The position numbers and the translations under genes were made by a program. Source: DASXKD01 sp963762735 (GTDB lineage Bacteria > Actinomycetota > Actinomycetes > Streptosporangiales > Streptosporangiaceae). From it: a stretch of DNA of 64,000 nt. Positions 23,734 to 32,143 of the stretch are shown piece by piece (position 1 is the stretch's first letter; each line of letters begins with the position of its first letter). A model generated the notes under the pieces. The model saw only the letters and a program-made list of their open reading frames with translations, was not told the DNA's origin and searched no databases. The DNA is taken from positions 62,001 to 126,000 of the forward strand of contig CAVXMG010000049.1 of assembly GCA_963762735.1 (NCBI GenBank), in the 5' to 3' direction.

Positions 23734-24978
23734 GTGACAGCGCACACCGGCCGCACCTCACCACGCCGACTGATTCCGCGGGCGCTGGCGGCCCTGTCCG
23801 CCTGCTGTCTCACCGTGCTGATGGCCGGCCCGGCCAGCGCCTCGGCCTCATCGTCGGTGATCAACGCGGGCCTCAACGACGTGTCCTGCACCGCCGCGAA
23901 CAACTGCATGGCCGTCGGCGCGTTCCTGGGAAGCATCCAGGGCACCAGCGCCTTCCAGGAGTTCACCCTGGCCGAGACCTGGAACGGTAGCACCTGGGCG
24001 ATCCTTCCCACCCCGTCGCCCCGGCTCCCAGGCGGGGGCGCAGAGCTGAACTCCATCTCCTGCACCAGCAGCACCAGTTGCATGGCGGTGGGCGAGACCC
24101 TGGTCTTCCACGAGCCCGGCGGCTACCTGATCCCGCACCCGTTCACCGAATCCTGGAACGGGAGCAAGTGGTCGGTGGTGGCCACGCCGACGCTGGCCCA
24201 TTCCGGCGCCAGCCTGAACGGTGTCTCCTGCACCAGCACGTCGAGTTGCATGGCGGTGGGCAACGAGGGGACACCGAAGAACCCGACCCTGTTCACCCTG
24301 GCCGAGTCGTGGAACGGCACCGCCTGGAAGTTCCTGACCACCCCGGCACCACTGACGCCGGGCGGCACCGCGCTCAACAGCGTCTCCTGCACCGGCCCCG
24401 CCTGCATGGCGGTGGGCTACTACGGCTACAACAACGGGACCGGCACCAAGGTCACACTGGCCGAATCCTGGAACGGGACCGCGTGGCAACGCCGGGACAC
24501 GCCGACCCCCGGCGCGAGCGGCAGCCTGGCCGGCGTCTCCTGCGTGACCGCCTCGGCCTGCAAGGGCGTGGGCGGGCACGCCGTGCCCACCGGCAACCTC
24601 GGCAACGCGACGCTCGCCGAGCAGTGGGGCGGCAGCAACTGGCGGGTGCAGCCGACCCCGAACCCGGCCGGTGCGGGCGCCGCGGGGTTTGACGCCGTGT
24701 CGTGCACCAGCCCGTCGCAGTGCATGGCCACCGGTGCCGCGCTTGACCAGACGGGCGAGTCCCAGTTCACCCTGGCGGAGGCGTGGAACGGCACGGGCTG
24801 GAGCTTGCTGCATACCCCCAGCCCAGGATCGTTCGGTGACGAACTCCTCGGTACATCCTGCACCAGCGCGTCGAGTTGCATGGCGGTCGGCGACTTCACC
24901 GGCACCGGCAACGAGATGACGCTGGCGGAGGCGTGGAACGGGACCGCCTGGAGCGTGGTCAAGACCCCGCACCCATAG
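23734..24978 (+). CDS. Secreted seven-repeat (propeller-like) protein
   Basis: GTG 23734 with GGAGGA upstream gives 414 residues. A signal peptide (ALAALSACCLTVLMAGPASA) is followed by seven tandem repeats of about 50 residues, each reading roughly L-N-x-V-S-C-T-x6-C-M-A-V-G ... LAESWNGTxW ... TPxP. Repeats start near residues 47, 104, 161, 214, 265, 319 and 371. Each has a C-x6-7-C pair, likely a disulfide, and seven units with an aromatic-rich strand suggest a closed seven-bladed propeller. No catalytic motif was seen; a cell-surface binding role is a guess. Repeats 5 and 6 are the most diverged (CKGVGG, CMATGA). Confidence 0.8.
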   Translation: MTAHTGRTSPRRLIPRALAALSACCLTVLMAGPASASASSSVINAGLNDVSCTAANNCMAVGAFLGSIQGTSAFQEFTLAETWNGSTWAILPTPSPRLPGGGAELNSISCTSSTSCMAVGETLVFHEPGGYLIPHPFTESWNGSKWSVVATPTLAHSGASLNGVSCTSTSSCMAVGNEGTPKNPTLFTLAESWNGTAWKFLTTPAPLTPGGTALNSVSCTGPACMAVGYYGYNNGTGTKVTLAESWNGTAWQRRDTPTPGASGSLAGVSCVTASACKGVGGHAVPTGNLGNATLAEQWGGSNWRVQPTPNPAGAGAAGFDAVSCTSPSQCMATGAALDQTGESQFTLAEAWNGTGWSLLHTPSPGSFGDELLGTSCTSASSCMAVGDFTGTGNEMTLAEAWNGTAWSVVKTPHP

Positions 24979-24987
24979 TCTGGGGGT

Positions 24988-25663
24988 GTGCTCCAACTTC
25001 CAGGCGCCGACGACGCACGGGCCGCGCCGGTCCGGCCGGCCAGGCCCGGCGTGCTGCAGCATCTGGGTGGCCAGCCCGGACCAGCCACGGCCGTGCCTGA
25101 TCGCCGACCTGGTCGCCAGGGTCGCCGAACGGCACCACCTGCGGGCCAGCGTGTACTGGCCCGCCCCGGCCGACTGGGCGGCGCTGAACGTGCACCCGGC
25201 CGACGTCACGGACGGCCCGCCGGAACCGCTCGACGTGGCGGTCGCCCCGGGAGACGGGCCCGCGGGCTCCCCGGCGCACCGGATGCGGCCCGGTGAGGTC
25301 CGGCCACCGATCCCTGACCTCAGCGGGCTGGACCCGCTGGCGCTGCGGCTCGCGCTCTTGCAGCATCCCTATCGTGCCGACACCGACCTCGCCCCCGATG
25401 ACCTGGAAGCCTGCGACAAGGTGCTCCGGGGCTGGCGCGAACTGGTGAGCCACTGGGCACTGTCGCCGAGCAAGCCGATGTGCGCGCAGTACACCGGCGA
25501 CTTCCTCGGCGCGCTCGACGACGACCTGGACACCCCGGCCGCGCTGCGCACCCTGTCCGCGCTCGCCGCGGACCCGGTGATCCCCGACGGATCCAAGTTC
25601 GAGACGTTCGCCCACCTGGACCGGTTCCTCGGCCTGGACCTCGTCCGCGAGGTCGGCCGGTAG
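24988..25663 (+). CDS. Cysteinyl-tRNA synthetase-like protein without catalytic motifs; probable frameshift
   Basis: From GTG 24988 the frame gives VLQLPGADDARAAPVRPARP-GV; near 25070-25090 the sensible frame shifts by one to PRPCLIADLVARVAERHHLR and runs to the stop at 25663. The end (FLGALDDDLDTPAALRTLSA, FAHLDRFLGLDL) resembles the DALR region of CysRS and MshC. The HIGH and KMSKS motifs and zinc cysteines are not visible, so aminoacylation is improbable. The family link is from pattern memory only. The shift may be a sequencing error. Confidence 0.5.
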
Positions 25664-25813
25664 GCCGCGCAACAAATCGACGCCTGACTCCACGAAACCG
25701 CAACAAACCGGCGACAAGGCGCAGGGTTTCGCTCTCTGTCATTCCTCCTGCTGCCTCCTAGGCTGGTCTGATAAGGCCTGACCTTTGGAGGATCTTGAAG
25801 GGAGGAGACGCCA

Positions 25814-27022
25814 GTGACCACGCCTGACACGACCAAGGAGCTGCGGGCTCTGTCCGACGCCCACAGCGCGCACAACTACGACCCGCTCCCCGTGGTGATC
25901 TCGGCCGCCGAGGGCGCCTGGGTCACCGACGTCGAGGGCCGCAGGTACCTGGACATGCTCGCCGCGTACTCCGCGATCAACTTCGGGCACCGCCACCCGC
26001 GGCTGGTCGCCGCGGCCCGGCACCAGCTCGACCAGGTGACGCTGGTGAGCCGCGCCTTCGATCACGACCAGTTCGGCCCCTTCTGCGCGGAACTCGCCGA
26101 GCTCGCCGGGATGGACATGGTGCTGCCGATGAACACCGGCGCCGAGGCGGTGGAGACGGCGATCAAGATGGCCCGCAAATGGGGCTATGAGGTCAAGGGG
26201 GTGCCCGAGGGCGAGGCGGTCATCGTCGCTTTCGAGGGCAACTTCCACGGCCGCACCACCACGATCGTCAGCTTCTCCACCGACCCGGACGCGCGCGGCT
26301 CCTACGGGCCCTACACCCCGGGTTTCCGCGTCATCCCCTACGGCGACGCGGATGCCCTGGCCGGGGCCATGGACGAGCGCGTGGTCGGCGTGCTGATCGA
26401 GCCGATCCAGGGCGAGGCCGGGGTCGTCGTGCCGCCGCCCGGCTACCTGGCCAAGGTCAGGGAGCTGTGCTCCGCGCACGGCGCGCTGCTGATCGCCGAC
26501 GAGATCCAGTCCGGTCTTGGCAGGACAGGGACGACGTTCGCCTGCGAGTACGACGGCGTCGTCCCCGACGCGTACCTGCTGGGCAAGGCGCTTGGCGGCG
26601 GCATCGTGCCGCTGTCCGCGGTGGTGTCCTCCCGCGAGGTGCTCGGCGTGTTCAAGCCCGGCCAGCACGGCTCCACGTTCGGCGGCAACCCGCTGGCCTG
26701 CGCGGTAGGACGCGAGGTCATCGCGATGCTGGCCACGGGGGAGTTCCAGGAGCGGTCGGCCAAGCTGGGCACCCACATGCACCACCGGCTGGCCGCGCTG
26801 CCGGGGACCGAGGTCCGCGAGGTGCGCGGCCGCGGGCTGTGGGCCGGCGTGGAGTTCGTATCGCTGTCCGGCCGTCAGGCGTGCGAGCGCCTCGCCGAGC
26901 GCGGCGTGCTGGCCAAGGACACCCACGGGACCACGATCAGGCTGGCCCCGCCGCTGACGATCGGCGAGGAGGACCTGGACTGGGCCCTGGACCAGGTCGA
27001 GGACCTGATCAGGCGTCCCTGA
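25814..27022 (+). CDS. rocD: Ornithine aminotransferase RocD
   Basis: A 402-residue class III PLP aminotransferase from GTG 25814, with GGGAGGAG upstream. Landmarks: MNTGAEAVETAIKMARKWGY, FEGNFHGRTTTIVSFS, VLIEPIQGEAGVVVPPPGYL, LLIADEIQSGLGRTG and LLGKALGGGIVPLSAVV (Lys is the PLP Schiff base). The N-terminal HNYDPLPVVISAAEGAWV and SAINFGHRHPR favour ornithine aminotransferase over acetylornithine aminotransferase. It converts ornithine and 2-oxoglutarate to glutamate-5-semialdehyde and glutamate in arginine breakdown or proline synthesis. No other arginine gene is nearby. Confidence 0.92.
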   Translation: MTTPDTTKELRALSDAHSAHNYDPLPVVISAAEGAWVTDVEGRRYLDMLAAYSAINFGHRHPRLVAAARHQLDQVTLVSRAFDHDQFGPFCAELAELAGMDMVLPMNTGAEAVETAIKMARKWGYEVKGVPEGEAVIVAFEGNFHGRTTTIVSFSTDPDARGSYGPYTPGFRVIPYGDADALAGAMDERVVGVLIEPIQGEAGVVVPPPGYLAKVRELCSAHGALLIADEIQSGLGRTGTTFACEYDGVVPDAYLLGKALGGGIVPLSAVVSSREVLGVFKPGQHGSTFGGNPLACAVGREVIAMLATGEFQERSAKLGTHMHHRLAALPGTEVREVRGRGLWAGVEFVSLSGRQACERLAERGVLAKDTHGTTIRLAPPLTIGEEDLDWALDQVEDLIRRP

Positions 27023-27506
27023 GCGTGCGGTACCGGCTCGCGTAGTGGATCAGCGGGCCGCCACCGGGCCGGGGCTCGGAGACCCCGATGACCTCCCCGA
27101 CCACGATGGTGTGGTCGCCGCCGTCGTGCACGGCCGTGGTGCGGCATTCCATCGCGGCGAGGGCGTCGTCGAGGATCGGCGCGCCTGTCACCGGCCCGGC
27201 ATGGTGCCGGATCGCGTCGAGCTGGCCCTCCAGCGGCCTGCCCCGGGTGGCCAGCCAGGCGGCGGTCTTCTCGCCGTCCTCGCCGAGCACCGAAATCGCC
27301 CAGGTGCCCGCCGCGAGCACCGCGTCGTGGAACCGCGCGATCTTCTCCGCGCACATCAAGATCAGCAGCGGCTCGATGGACACCGCGGTGAACGCGGTGG
27401 CGGTCATCGCGTGGCCGACCCCGTCCAGGCTGGTGGTCGCGACCACGATGCCGCTGGCGAACTGGCCCGCTGCGCGCCGGAATGCTGCATGGTCTACGCC
27501 GCTCAC
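27009..27506 (-). CDS. Flavin reductase-like FMN-binding protein
   Basis: A 165-residue protein: FRRAAGQFASGIVVATTSLD, GHAMTATAFTAVSIEPLLIL, WAISVLGEDGEKTAAWLATR and HTIVVGEVIGVSEP mark the flavin reductase-like split barrel (PF01613), which supplies reduced flavin to monooxygenases or reduces small flavin-linked substrates using NAD(P)H. No partner monooxygenase is nearby. It converges on rocD with a 14-bp overlap and its start overlaps the stop of the DUF6113 gene by 4 bp. Confidence 0.88.
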   Translation of the reverse strand: MSGVDHAAFRRAAGQFASGIVVATTSLDGVGHAMTATAFTAVSIEPLLILMCAEKIARFHDAVLAAGTWAISVLGEDGEKTAAWLATRGRPLEGQLDAIRHHAGPVTGAPILDDALAAMECRTTAVHDGGDHTIVVGEVIGVSEPRPGGGPLIHYASRYRTLRDA

Positions 27507-27919
27507 GCGTCCACCCCCCGCTGTCGATCAAACCCGGGCCGGCGCCATCGATGCGCGAAGCTGGCCACGATCCCCGCCGCCGCGCAGGCCGCGCCACCGT
27601 AGAGGTACCACTTGCCCGCTGTGGTGTTGGTGACGATGACGCTGCCTGCCGCGGTCGGCAGGGTCAGCACGAACGACGCCGCCAGCCAGCCGATCGCGGG
27701 CAGCACCCCGCCCAGTGGCGTGCCCATCCCCGCCGCGCCCGCCACGCTGGTGACCAGGATGAGCGCGCAGAACGCCAGCGACATCACCGGGACGCCGCCC
27801 AGGCTGTGGCCGAACTGGAAGCTCCCGACCAGTCCCTCCATGACGCCGAGCAGAAAAAGCGCGATGTAGGCCGCCACCGCGCCGAGGTCCCGGCGCTGAC
27901 CCGTCTGCCCGACTTCCAC
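27503..27919 (-). CDS. Four-helix membrane protein (DUF6113-like)
   Basis: A 138-residue protein from GTG 27919. About four membrane helices: VAAYIALFLLGVMEGLVGSF, GGVPVMSLAFCALILVTSVA, VLPAIGWLAASFVLTLPTAA and YLYGGAACAAAGIVASF. It follows mshB on the same strand, and a similar membrane protein follows mshB in Streptomyces, where I recall the family as DUF6113. Function unknown. The stop is coupled to the flavin reductase start. Confidence 0.72.
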   Translation of the reverse strand: MEVGQTGQRRDLGAVAAYIALFLLGVMEGLVGSFQFGHSLGGVPVMSLAFCALILVTSVAGAAGMGTPLGGVLPAIGWLAASFVLTLPTAAGSVIVTNTTAGKWYLYGGAACAAAGIVASFAHRWRRPGFDRQRGVDA

Positions 27920-27966
27920 GCAGAGCAGGCTATACGGACGCCCCGGGCTAAGCGCGCCACCGCGGC

Positions 27967-28898
27967 TCACCGCCCGTCCAGCCCGGCGAACAGGTCGTGT
28001 TCCACGGTCCCTGGTGCCGCGCCGGAAACGCCTGCCAGCTCGCGCGATGGGGCCTGCCGGCTTGCCGGCCAGGCGCCATCGGCGCCCCGGGGGGTTCCAG
28101 GGGGGTCGCTCCCCCGGGCCAGCAACGTGTAGTACTCCCGGTCCATGATCTTCTGCCAGCGCCCGTCGGCCAGGGCGAAGGACCCTCCTTTCACTGCGAT
28201 CTGGGTGGCGTGCGCGCGCATGGCGGCGGTCTTGGCCGCCAGGTAGGCGGTACCGTCGATCTCCGTCGTCACCTGGTCGTCGGGTACCCAGTAGGGGGGC
28301 AGGCTCCTGCGCCACGGCCACCGACCGCGGCATCGCGGTGGCGTAGAACTTGGCGACCTGCCACGACCGGGCTCTATCGCCGGGCGGGCCCTGGCCGGGG
28401 CGGGCGGCCAGGCGGATCGCTTCTGTTGCCACCCGGTGCGCCTGGATGTGGTCGGGGTGACCGTAGAAGCCGTTCCGGTCGTAGGTGACCAGCACCTGGG
28501 GGCGGGCCGCCACGATGACCCGGGCCAGCTCCGCCGCGGCCGTTGCCAGGTCGGCCTGCCAGAAGCAGTCCGGGTTGTCGTTGCTCGGGCAGGCCCATCA
28601 TCCCCGAGTCGCGCCACCGGCCGGGCCCGCCGAGAAATCGCTGGTCACGGATGCCCAGCGCGGCGCACGCGGCGGCCAGTTCGGTGATCCGGTGCTCCCC
28701 GAGGCGGTCGCCGTCGGTGGCCAGGTGGGCCAGCTCGGGCGGGATGACCTCACCAAGCTCGCCCCGCGTGCAGGTGACCAGGGTGACGTGGGCACCTTCT
28801 GCGGCGTACCGGGCGATGGTGGCCCCGGTGCCGATCGACTCGTCGTCGGGATGGGCGTGCACCAGAAGCAGGCGGCGGGCGCTGTCCTGGCGGTCCAT
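27967..28898 (-). CDS. mshB: Mycothiol pathway deacetylase MshB, two apparent frameshifts and an in-frame repeat
   Basis: The start gives LLLVHAHPDDESIGTGATIA (His16, Asp19 bind zinc), then LVTCTRGELGEVIPPEL and RWRDSGMMGLP. Near 28590 the frame shifts to NDNPDCFWQADL, then VLVTYDRNGFYGHPDHIQAH (third zinc ligand), and near 28310 shifts again to LPPYWVPDDQVTTEIDGTAY, ending EHDLFAGLDGR. MshB deacetylates GlcNAc-Ins in mycothiol synthesis; the fold is shared with Mca, but the downstream membrane gene and the motif set favour MshB. Between EYYTLL and VEHDLFAGL the coding sequence runs through repeat copy E, adding about 30 residues not expected in the family. The two shifts are probably sequence errors. 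Confidence 0.78.
28064..28125 (+). repeat. Dispersed two-hairpin repeat, copy E (partial, inside mshB)
   Basis: The second half of the repeat is clear (CCGGGGGGTTCCAGGGGGGT then CGCTCCCCCGGGCCAGCA); the first half is diverged. It is antisense to mshB and is read in frame as ARGSDPPGTPRGAD and following residues near the enzyme's C-terminus. Other copies translate in this frame to similar SPGERPP-type peptides. Confidence 0.82.
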
Positions 28899-28921
28899 GC
28901 CGTGAGGCTAGCGCGCCGCGA

Positions 28922-29000
28922 CGGCCAAGGCCCCGTGACGAAGGAACGGGGCCGCAGGCCACCGGGGGGTTCCAGGGGGGTCGCTCCCCCGGGCTAGCAG
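28922..29000 (+). repeat. Dispersed two-hairpin repeat, copy F1
   Basis: One of the best-preserved copies: GGCCAAGGCCCCGTGACGAA, GGAACGGGGCCGCAGGCCAC, a G-run with TTCCAGGGGGG, then TCGCTCCCCCGGGCTAGCAG. First stem GGCCCCGT/ACGGGGCC is a perfect 8-bp pair around a 9-base loop. It sits in the divergent region between mshB and the S9 peptidase. Confidence 0.92.
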
Positions 29001-29077
29001 GGCCAAGGCCCCGTGACGAAGGAACGGGGCCGCAGGCCACCGGGGGGTTCCAGGGGGGTCGCTCCCCCGGGCTAGCA
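29001..29077 (+). repeat. Dispersed two-hairpin repeat, copy F2
   Basis: Head-to-tail copy of F1, identical to it over nearly its full length, ending GGGCTAGCACGATGG about 10 bp before the S9 peptidase start. The near-identity of F1 and F2 implies a recent duplication or gene conversion. Confidence 0.92.
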
Positions 29078-29087
29078 CGATGGCAGG

Positions 29088-31255
29088 ATGACGGCCATGA
29101 CCGAAAGCTTCCCCCGGCAACAGGCCAGGACCCGGCATTTCACTCTCGGCCTGCCCCGCTCGTTCCAGATCTCCCCCTCCGGCGACCAGGTGGCGTTCCT
29201 GCGCAGCAAGGGCGGCGACGACCCGGTCACCTGCCTGTGGGTCCTTGACGTGGGCACCGGGGCCGAGCGCCTGGTGGCGGACCCGGCCGCGCTCGCCGGC
29301 ACCGCGCACGCGGAGACCGAGCAGGAGAAGGCACGCCGGGAGCGGGTCCGCGAGCAGGCCGCCGGCATCGTCGCGTTCGCGTGCGACGCCACGCACAGCC
29401 TGGCGGCGTTCACACTCGCCGGGCAGGTGTACGTGGCCGGCCTGGCGGAAGGCGCCGCTCCGCCGCGCCCGATCCGGGCGCGCCCGGGCGCGTTCGACCC
29501 GCGGCCGGATCCCACGGGCCAGCGGGTGGCGTACGTATCCGACGGCGCGGTCCGCCTGGTGACCCTGGACGCGGGGGCGGACGCCCTGCTCATCGGGCCG
29601 CAAGGTGAGTCCGGGGTGATGTTCGGCCTGGCCGAGTTCGTGGCCGCCGAGGAGATGGGCCGCACCCGGGGGTACTGGTGGGCGCCCGATGGGTCCGCGG
29701 TGCTCGTGGCCAGGGTGGACGAGACGCCGGTCCAGCGCTGGCACATCGCGGACCCGGCCAACCCGGGCCGGGCCCCGCGCGAGGTGGGCTACCCGTCGGC
29801 GGGGACGCCCAACGCAGAGGTATCGCTGGTATATGCGGGCCTCGATGGCAGCCGGGTGCCGCTCGACTGGGACCGGGCCGCGTTCCCCTACCTGGTAACC
29901 GTGAAGTGGGCCGAGGCCGGGGCACTGATCGTCGTCCAGAGTCGTGATCAACGCAGAATGCGCCTGCTGTCCGCCGACCCGGCGCGTGGCGCCACCACGG
30001 TGCTGCGGGAGGACACCGACCGGCACTGGGTCGACATCGTGGCCGGTGTGCCCGGCTGGACCGGCGACGGCCGGATCGTGTGGACGGCGGATTCCGAAGG
30101 CGCCAGGCGGCTGCTCGTGGCCGCCCCCGGGGAACTCACCGACGGCGCCGCGGCACCGGTCACCCCGGTGGACCTCCAGGTGCGGGGGGTGGCAAGCATC
30201 GACGGAGACACCGTGCTGTTCACCGCGTCGGAGGGCGACCCCACCGACGTGTCCCTCTGGGCCTACGGCCCGGAGGGCCTAGCCGAGGTCACCCCGGAGC
30301 ACGGGATTCACACTGGTCAGCGCGCCGGCGGGACCACTATGCTCCTCACCCGCTCGCTGGGCACGCCCGGCGTGACGGCGACCGTGTGCACGGATGATCG
30401 TCCCGGCAAAGAAACAAGAGAAACAACCATCACTTCGTTCGCCGAGCGCCCTTTGCTGGCCGCGCCGCGCCCGGACCTGTTCACCGCGGGCGAGCGGGAG
30501 ATCCGCACCGCGCTGGTGCTGCCCTCCTGGCACCAGCCGGGCTCGGGGAAGCTGCCGGTGCTGATGGATCCCTACGGCGGGCCGCACATGCAGCGGGTGG
30601 TGCCGCGCAGAGCGCGTTCGCGGACTCGCAGTGGTTCGCCGAGCAGGGGTTCGCCGTGGTGGTGGCGGACGGCCGTGGCACGCCGGGCCGCGGGCCCGCA
30701 TGGGACCGCGCGGTGGCCGGGGACCTGGCCGGGCCGGTCCTGGAGGACCAGGTGGCGGCGCTGACGGCGGCCGCGGCCCGGTGCGCGGACCTGGACACCG
30801 GACGGGTGGCCATCCGGGGCTGGTCGTTCGGCGGGTACCTGGCCGCGCTCGCGGTGCTGCGCCGCCCCGACGTGTTCCACGCCGCGGTGGCCGGCGCCCC
30901 GGTCACCGACTGGCACCTGTATGACACTCATTACACCGAGCGCTACCTGGGCCATCCGCAGGAGAACGCGGCCGCCTACGAGCGCTGCTCGCTGCTGGGC
31001 GACGCCGCCAAGCTGGACCGCCCGCTGCTGATCATCCACGGGCTGGCCGACGACAACGTGGTAGCCGCGCACACGCTGCGGCTTTCCGCGGCGCTGCTGG
31101 CGGCCGGCCGGCCGCACAGCGTGCTGCCGCTGTCCGGCGTCACCCACATGACGCCCCAGGAAGAAGTCGCAGAGAACCTGCTGCTGCTCCAGGTGGACTT
31201 CTTGCGCAAAGCCTTGGGTGTGCCCGGGTTCACAGCTATCGAAACGGGATCCTGA
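29088..31255 (+). CDS. S9 family peptidase (dipeptidyl peptidase IV / prolyl oligopeptidase type), one apparent frameshift
   Basis: From ATG 29088 (or 29097) the first ~510 residues form the beta-propeller (FQISPSGDQVAFLRSKGGDD, YWWAPDGSAVLVARVDETP) and reach VLMDPYGGPHMQRVV. Near 30603 the frame breaks; one base shifted it gives AQSAFADSQWFAEQGFAVVV, then RGWSFGGYLAALAVLRRPD (nucleophile Ser), IHGLADDNVVAAHT (Asp) and SGVTHMTPQEE (His) to the stop at 31255, a full alpha/beta hydrolase domain. About 722 residues, normal for the family. It cleaves short peptides, often after proline; no signal peptide, so cytosolic. Confidence 0.87.
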
Positions 31256-31330
31256 GCCGCGTGGTGGTACACCAGTGGAATAGGGTTCACCCGCATCCAT
31301 GCGGCGGCATCACCGGGCGGAGACTCGTCA

Positions 31331-32122
31331 ATGACACAGGCTACTGAGGCGCCAGCCAGGGACAGGGCGCGGATCGCGGAACGGACCCTGCGCAAGGACC
31401 CGTGGTGGCGGCAGCCCGCCATCAACGCGACCGCGCTCGCGGTGGTGGTGGTCTATCTCACCTGGGCCTCGCTGGTGAACGGGGACTACTTCTGGAAGCC
31501 CTACATCTCGCCGCTGTACTCCCCCTGCCTGGCGACCACCTGCAAGCCGGGCTCCGGGTTCGACTGGATCCCGTGGCTGACCTGGCTGTCCCCGGCGATC
31601 ATCATCATCGGCGGGCCGACGGGCTTCCGGCTCACCTGCTACTACTACCGGAAGGCCTACTACCGGGCGTTCTGGCGGGCACCCGCGGCCTGCGCGGTGC
31701 GCGAACCGCATGCGAAGTACACCGGTGAGACCAGGTTCCCGCTCATCCTGCAGAACCTGCACAGGTACTTCTTCTGGATCGCGATCGCGTTCAACGTGAT
31801 CCTGTCCATCGACGCCGTGACCGCCTTCCGCAACCACTCCGGGCAGTGGGGGCACATGGGCCTGGGCACCCTGATCCTGCTCGCCAACGCGACCCTGCTG
31901 TGGCTGTACTCGCTGTCCTGCCACGCCTGCCGGCACGCGGTCGGGGGCCGGCTCAAGCATTTCTCCAAGCACCCGGTGCGGTACTGGATGTGGACCCAGG
32001 TGTCCAAGCTGAACGCCAAGCACATGCAGTTCGCCTGGATCTCGCTGGGCTGGGTGCTGTTCACCGACCTCTACATCAGGCTGGTGGCCTCCGGCGCCAT
32101 CTCCGATCCGCGGTTCTTCTAA
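31331..32122 (+). CDS. Succinate dehydrogenase (Sdh1) membrane anchor subunit
   Basis: A 263-residue protein with about five membrane helices (ALAVVVVYLTWASLV, LTWLSPAIIIIGGPTGFRL, YFFWIAIAFNVILSI, LGTLILLANATLLWLYSLSC, FAWISLGWVLFTDLYI) and several helix-borne His residues. It resembles the single anchor of the mycobacterial Sdh1 complex (Rv0249c) rather than SdhC/SdhD pairs. It precedes the flavoprotein by 21 bp, in the order anchor-flavoprotein-FeS used by that complex. The anchor passes electrons to quinone. Confidence 0.85.
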   Translation: MTQATEAPARDRARIAERTLRKDPWWRQPAINATALAVVVVYLTWASLVNGDYFWKPYISPLYSPCLATTCKPGSGFDWIPWLTWLSPAIIIIGGPTGFRLTCYYYRKAYYRAFWRAPAACAVREPHAKYTGETRFPLILQNLHRYFFWIAIAFNVILSIDAVTAFRNHSGQWGHMGLGTLILLANATLLWLYSLSCHACRHAVGGRLKHFSKHPVRYWMWTQVSKLNAKHMQFAWISLGWVLFTDLYIRLVASGAISDPRFF

Positions 32123-32143
32123 GGCAGAAGGTGCAGTACGCGC

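Noticed and set aside
23848..25209. Long open frame antisense to the secreted repeat protein
   Set aside because: Composition is His/Arg/Gly-rich as expected for the complement of GC-rich coding DNA; no ribosome site, no recognisable domain, and the plus-strand gene is clear.
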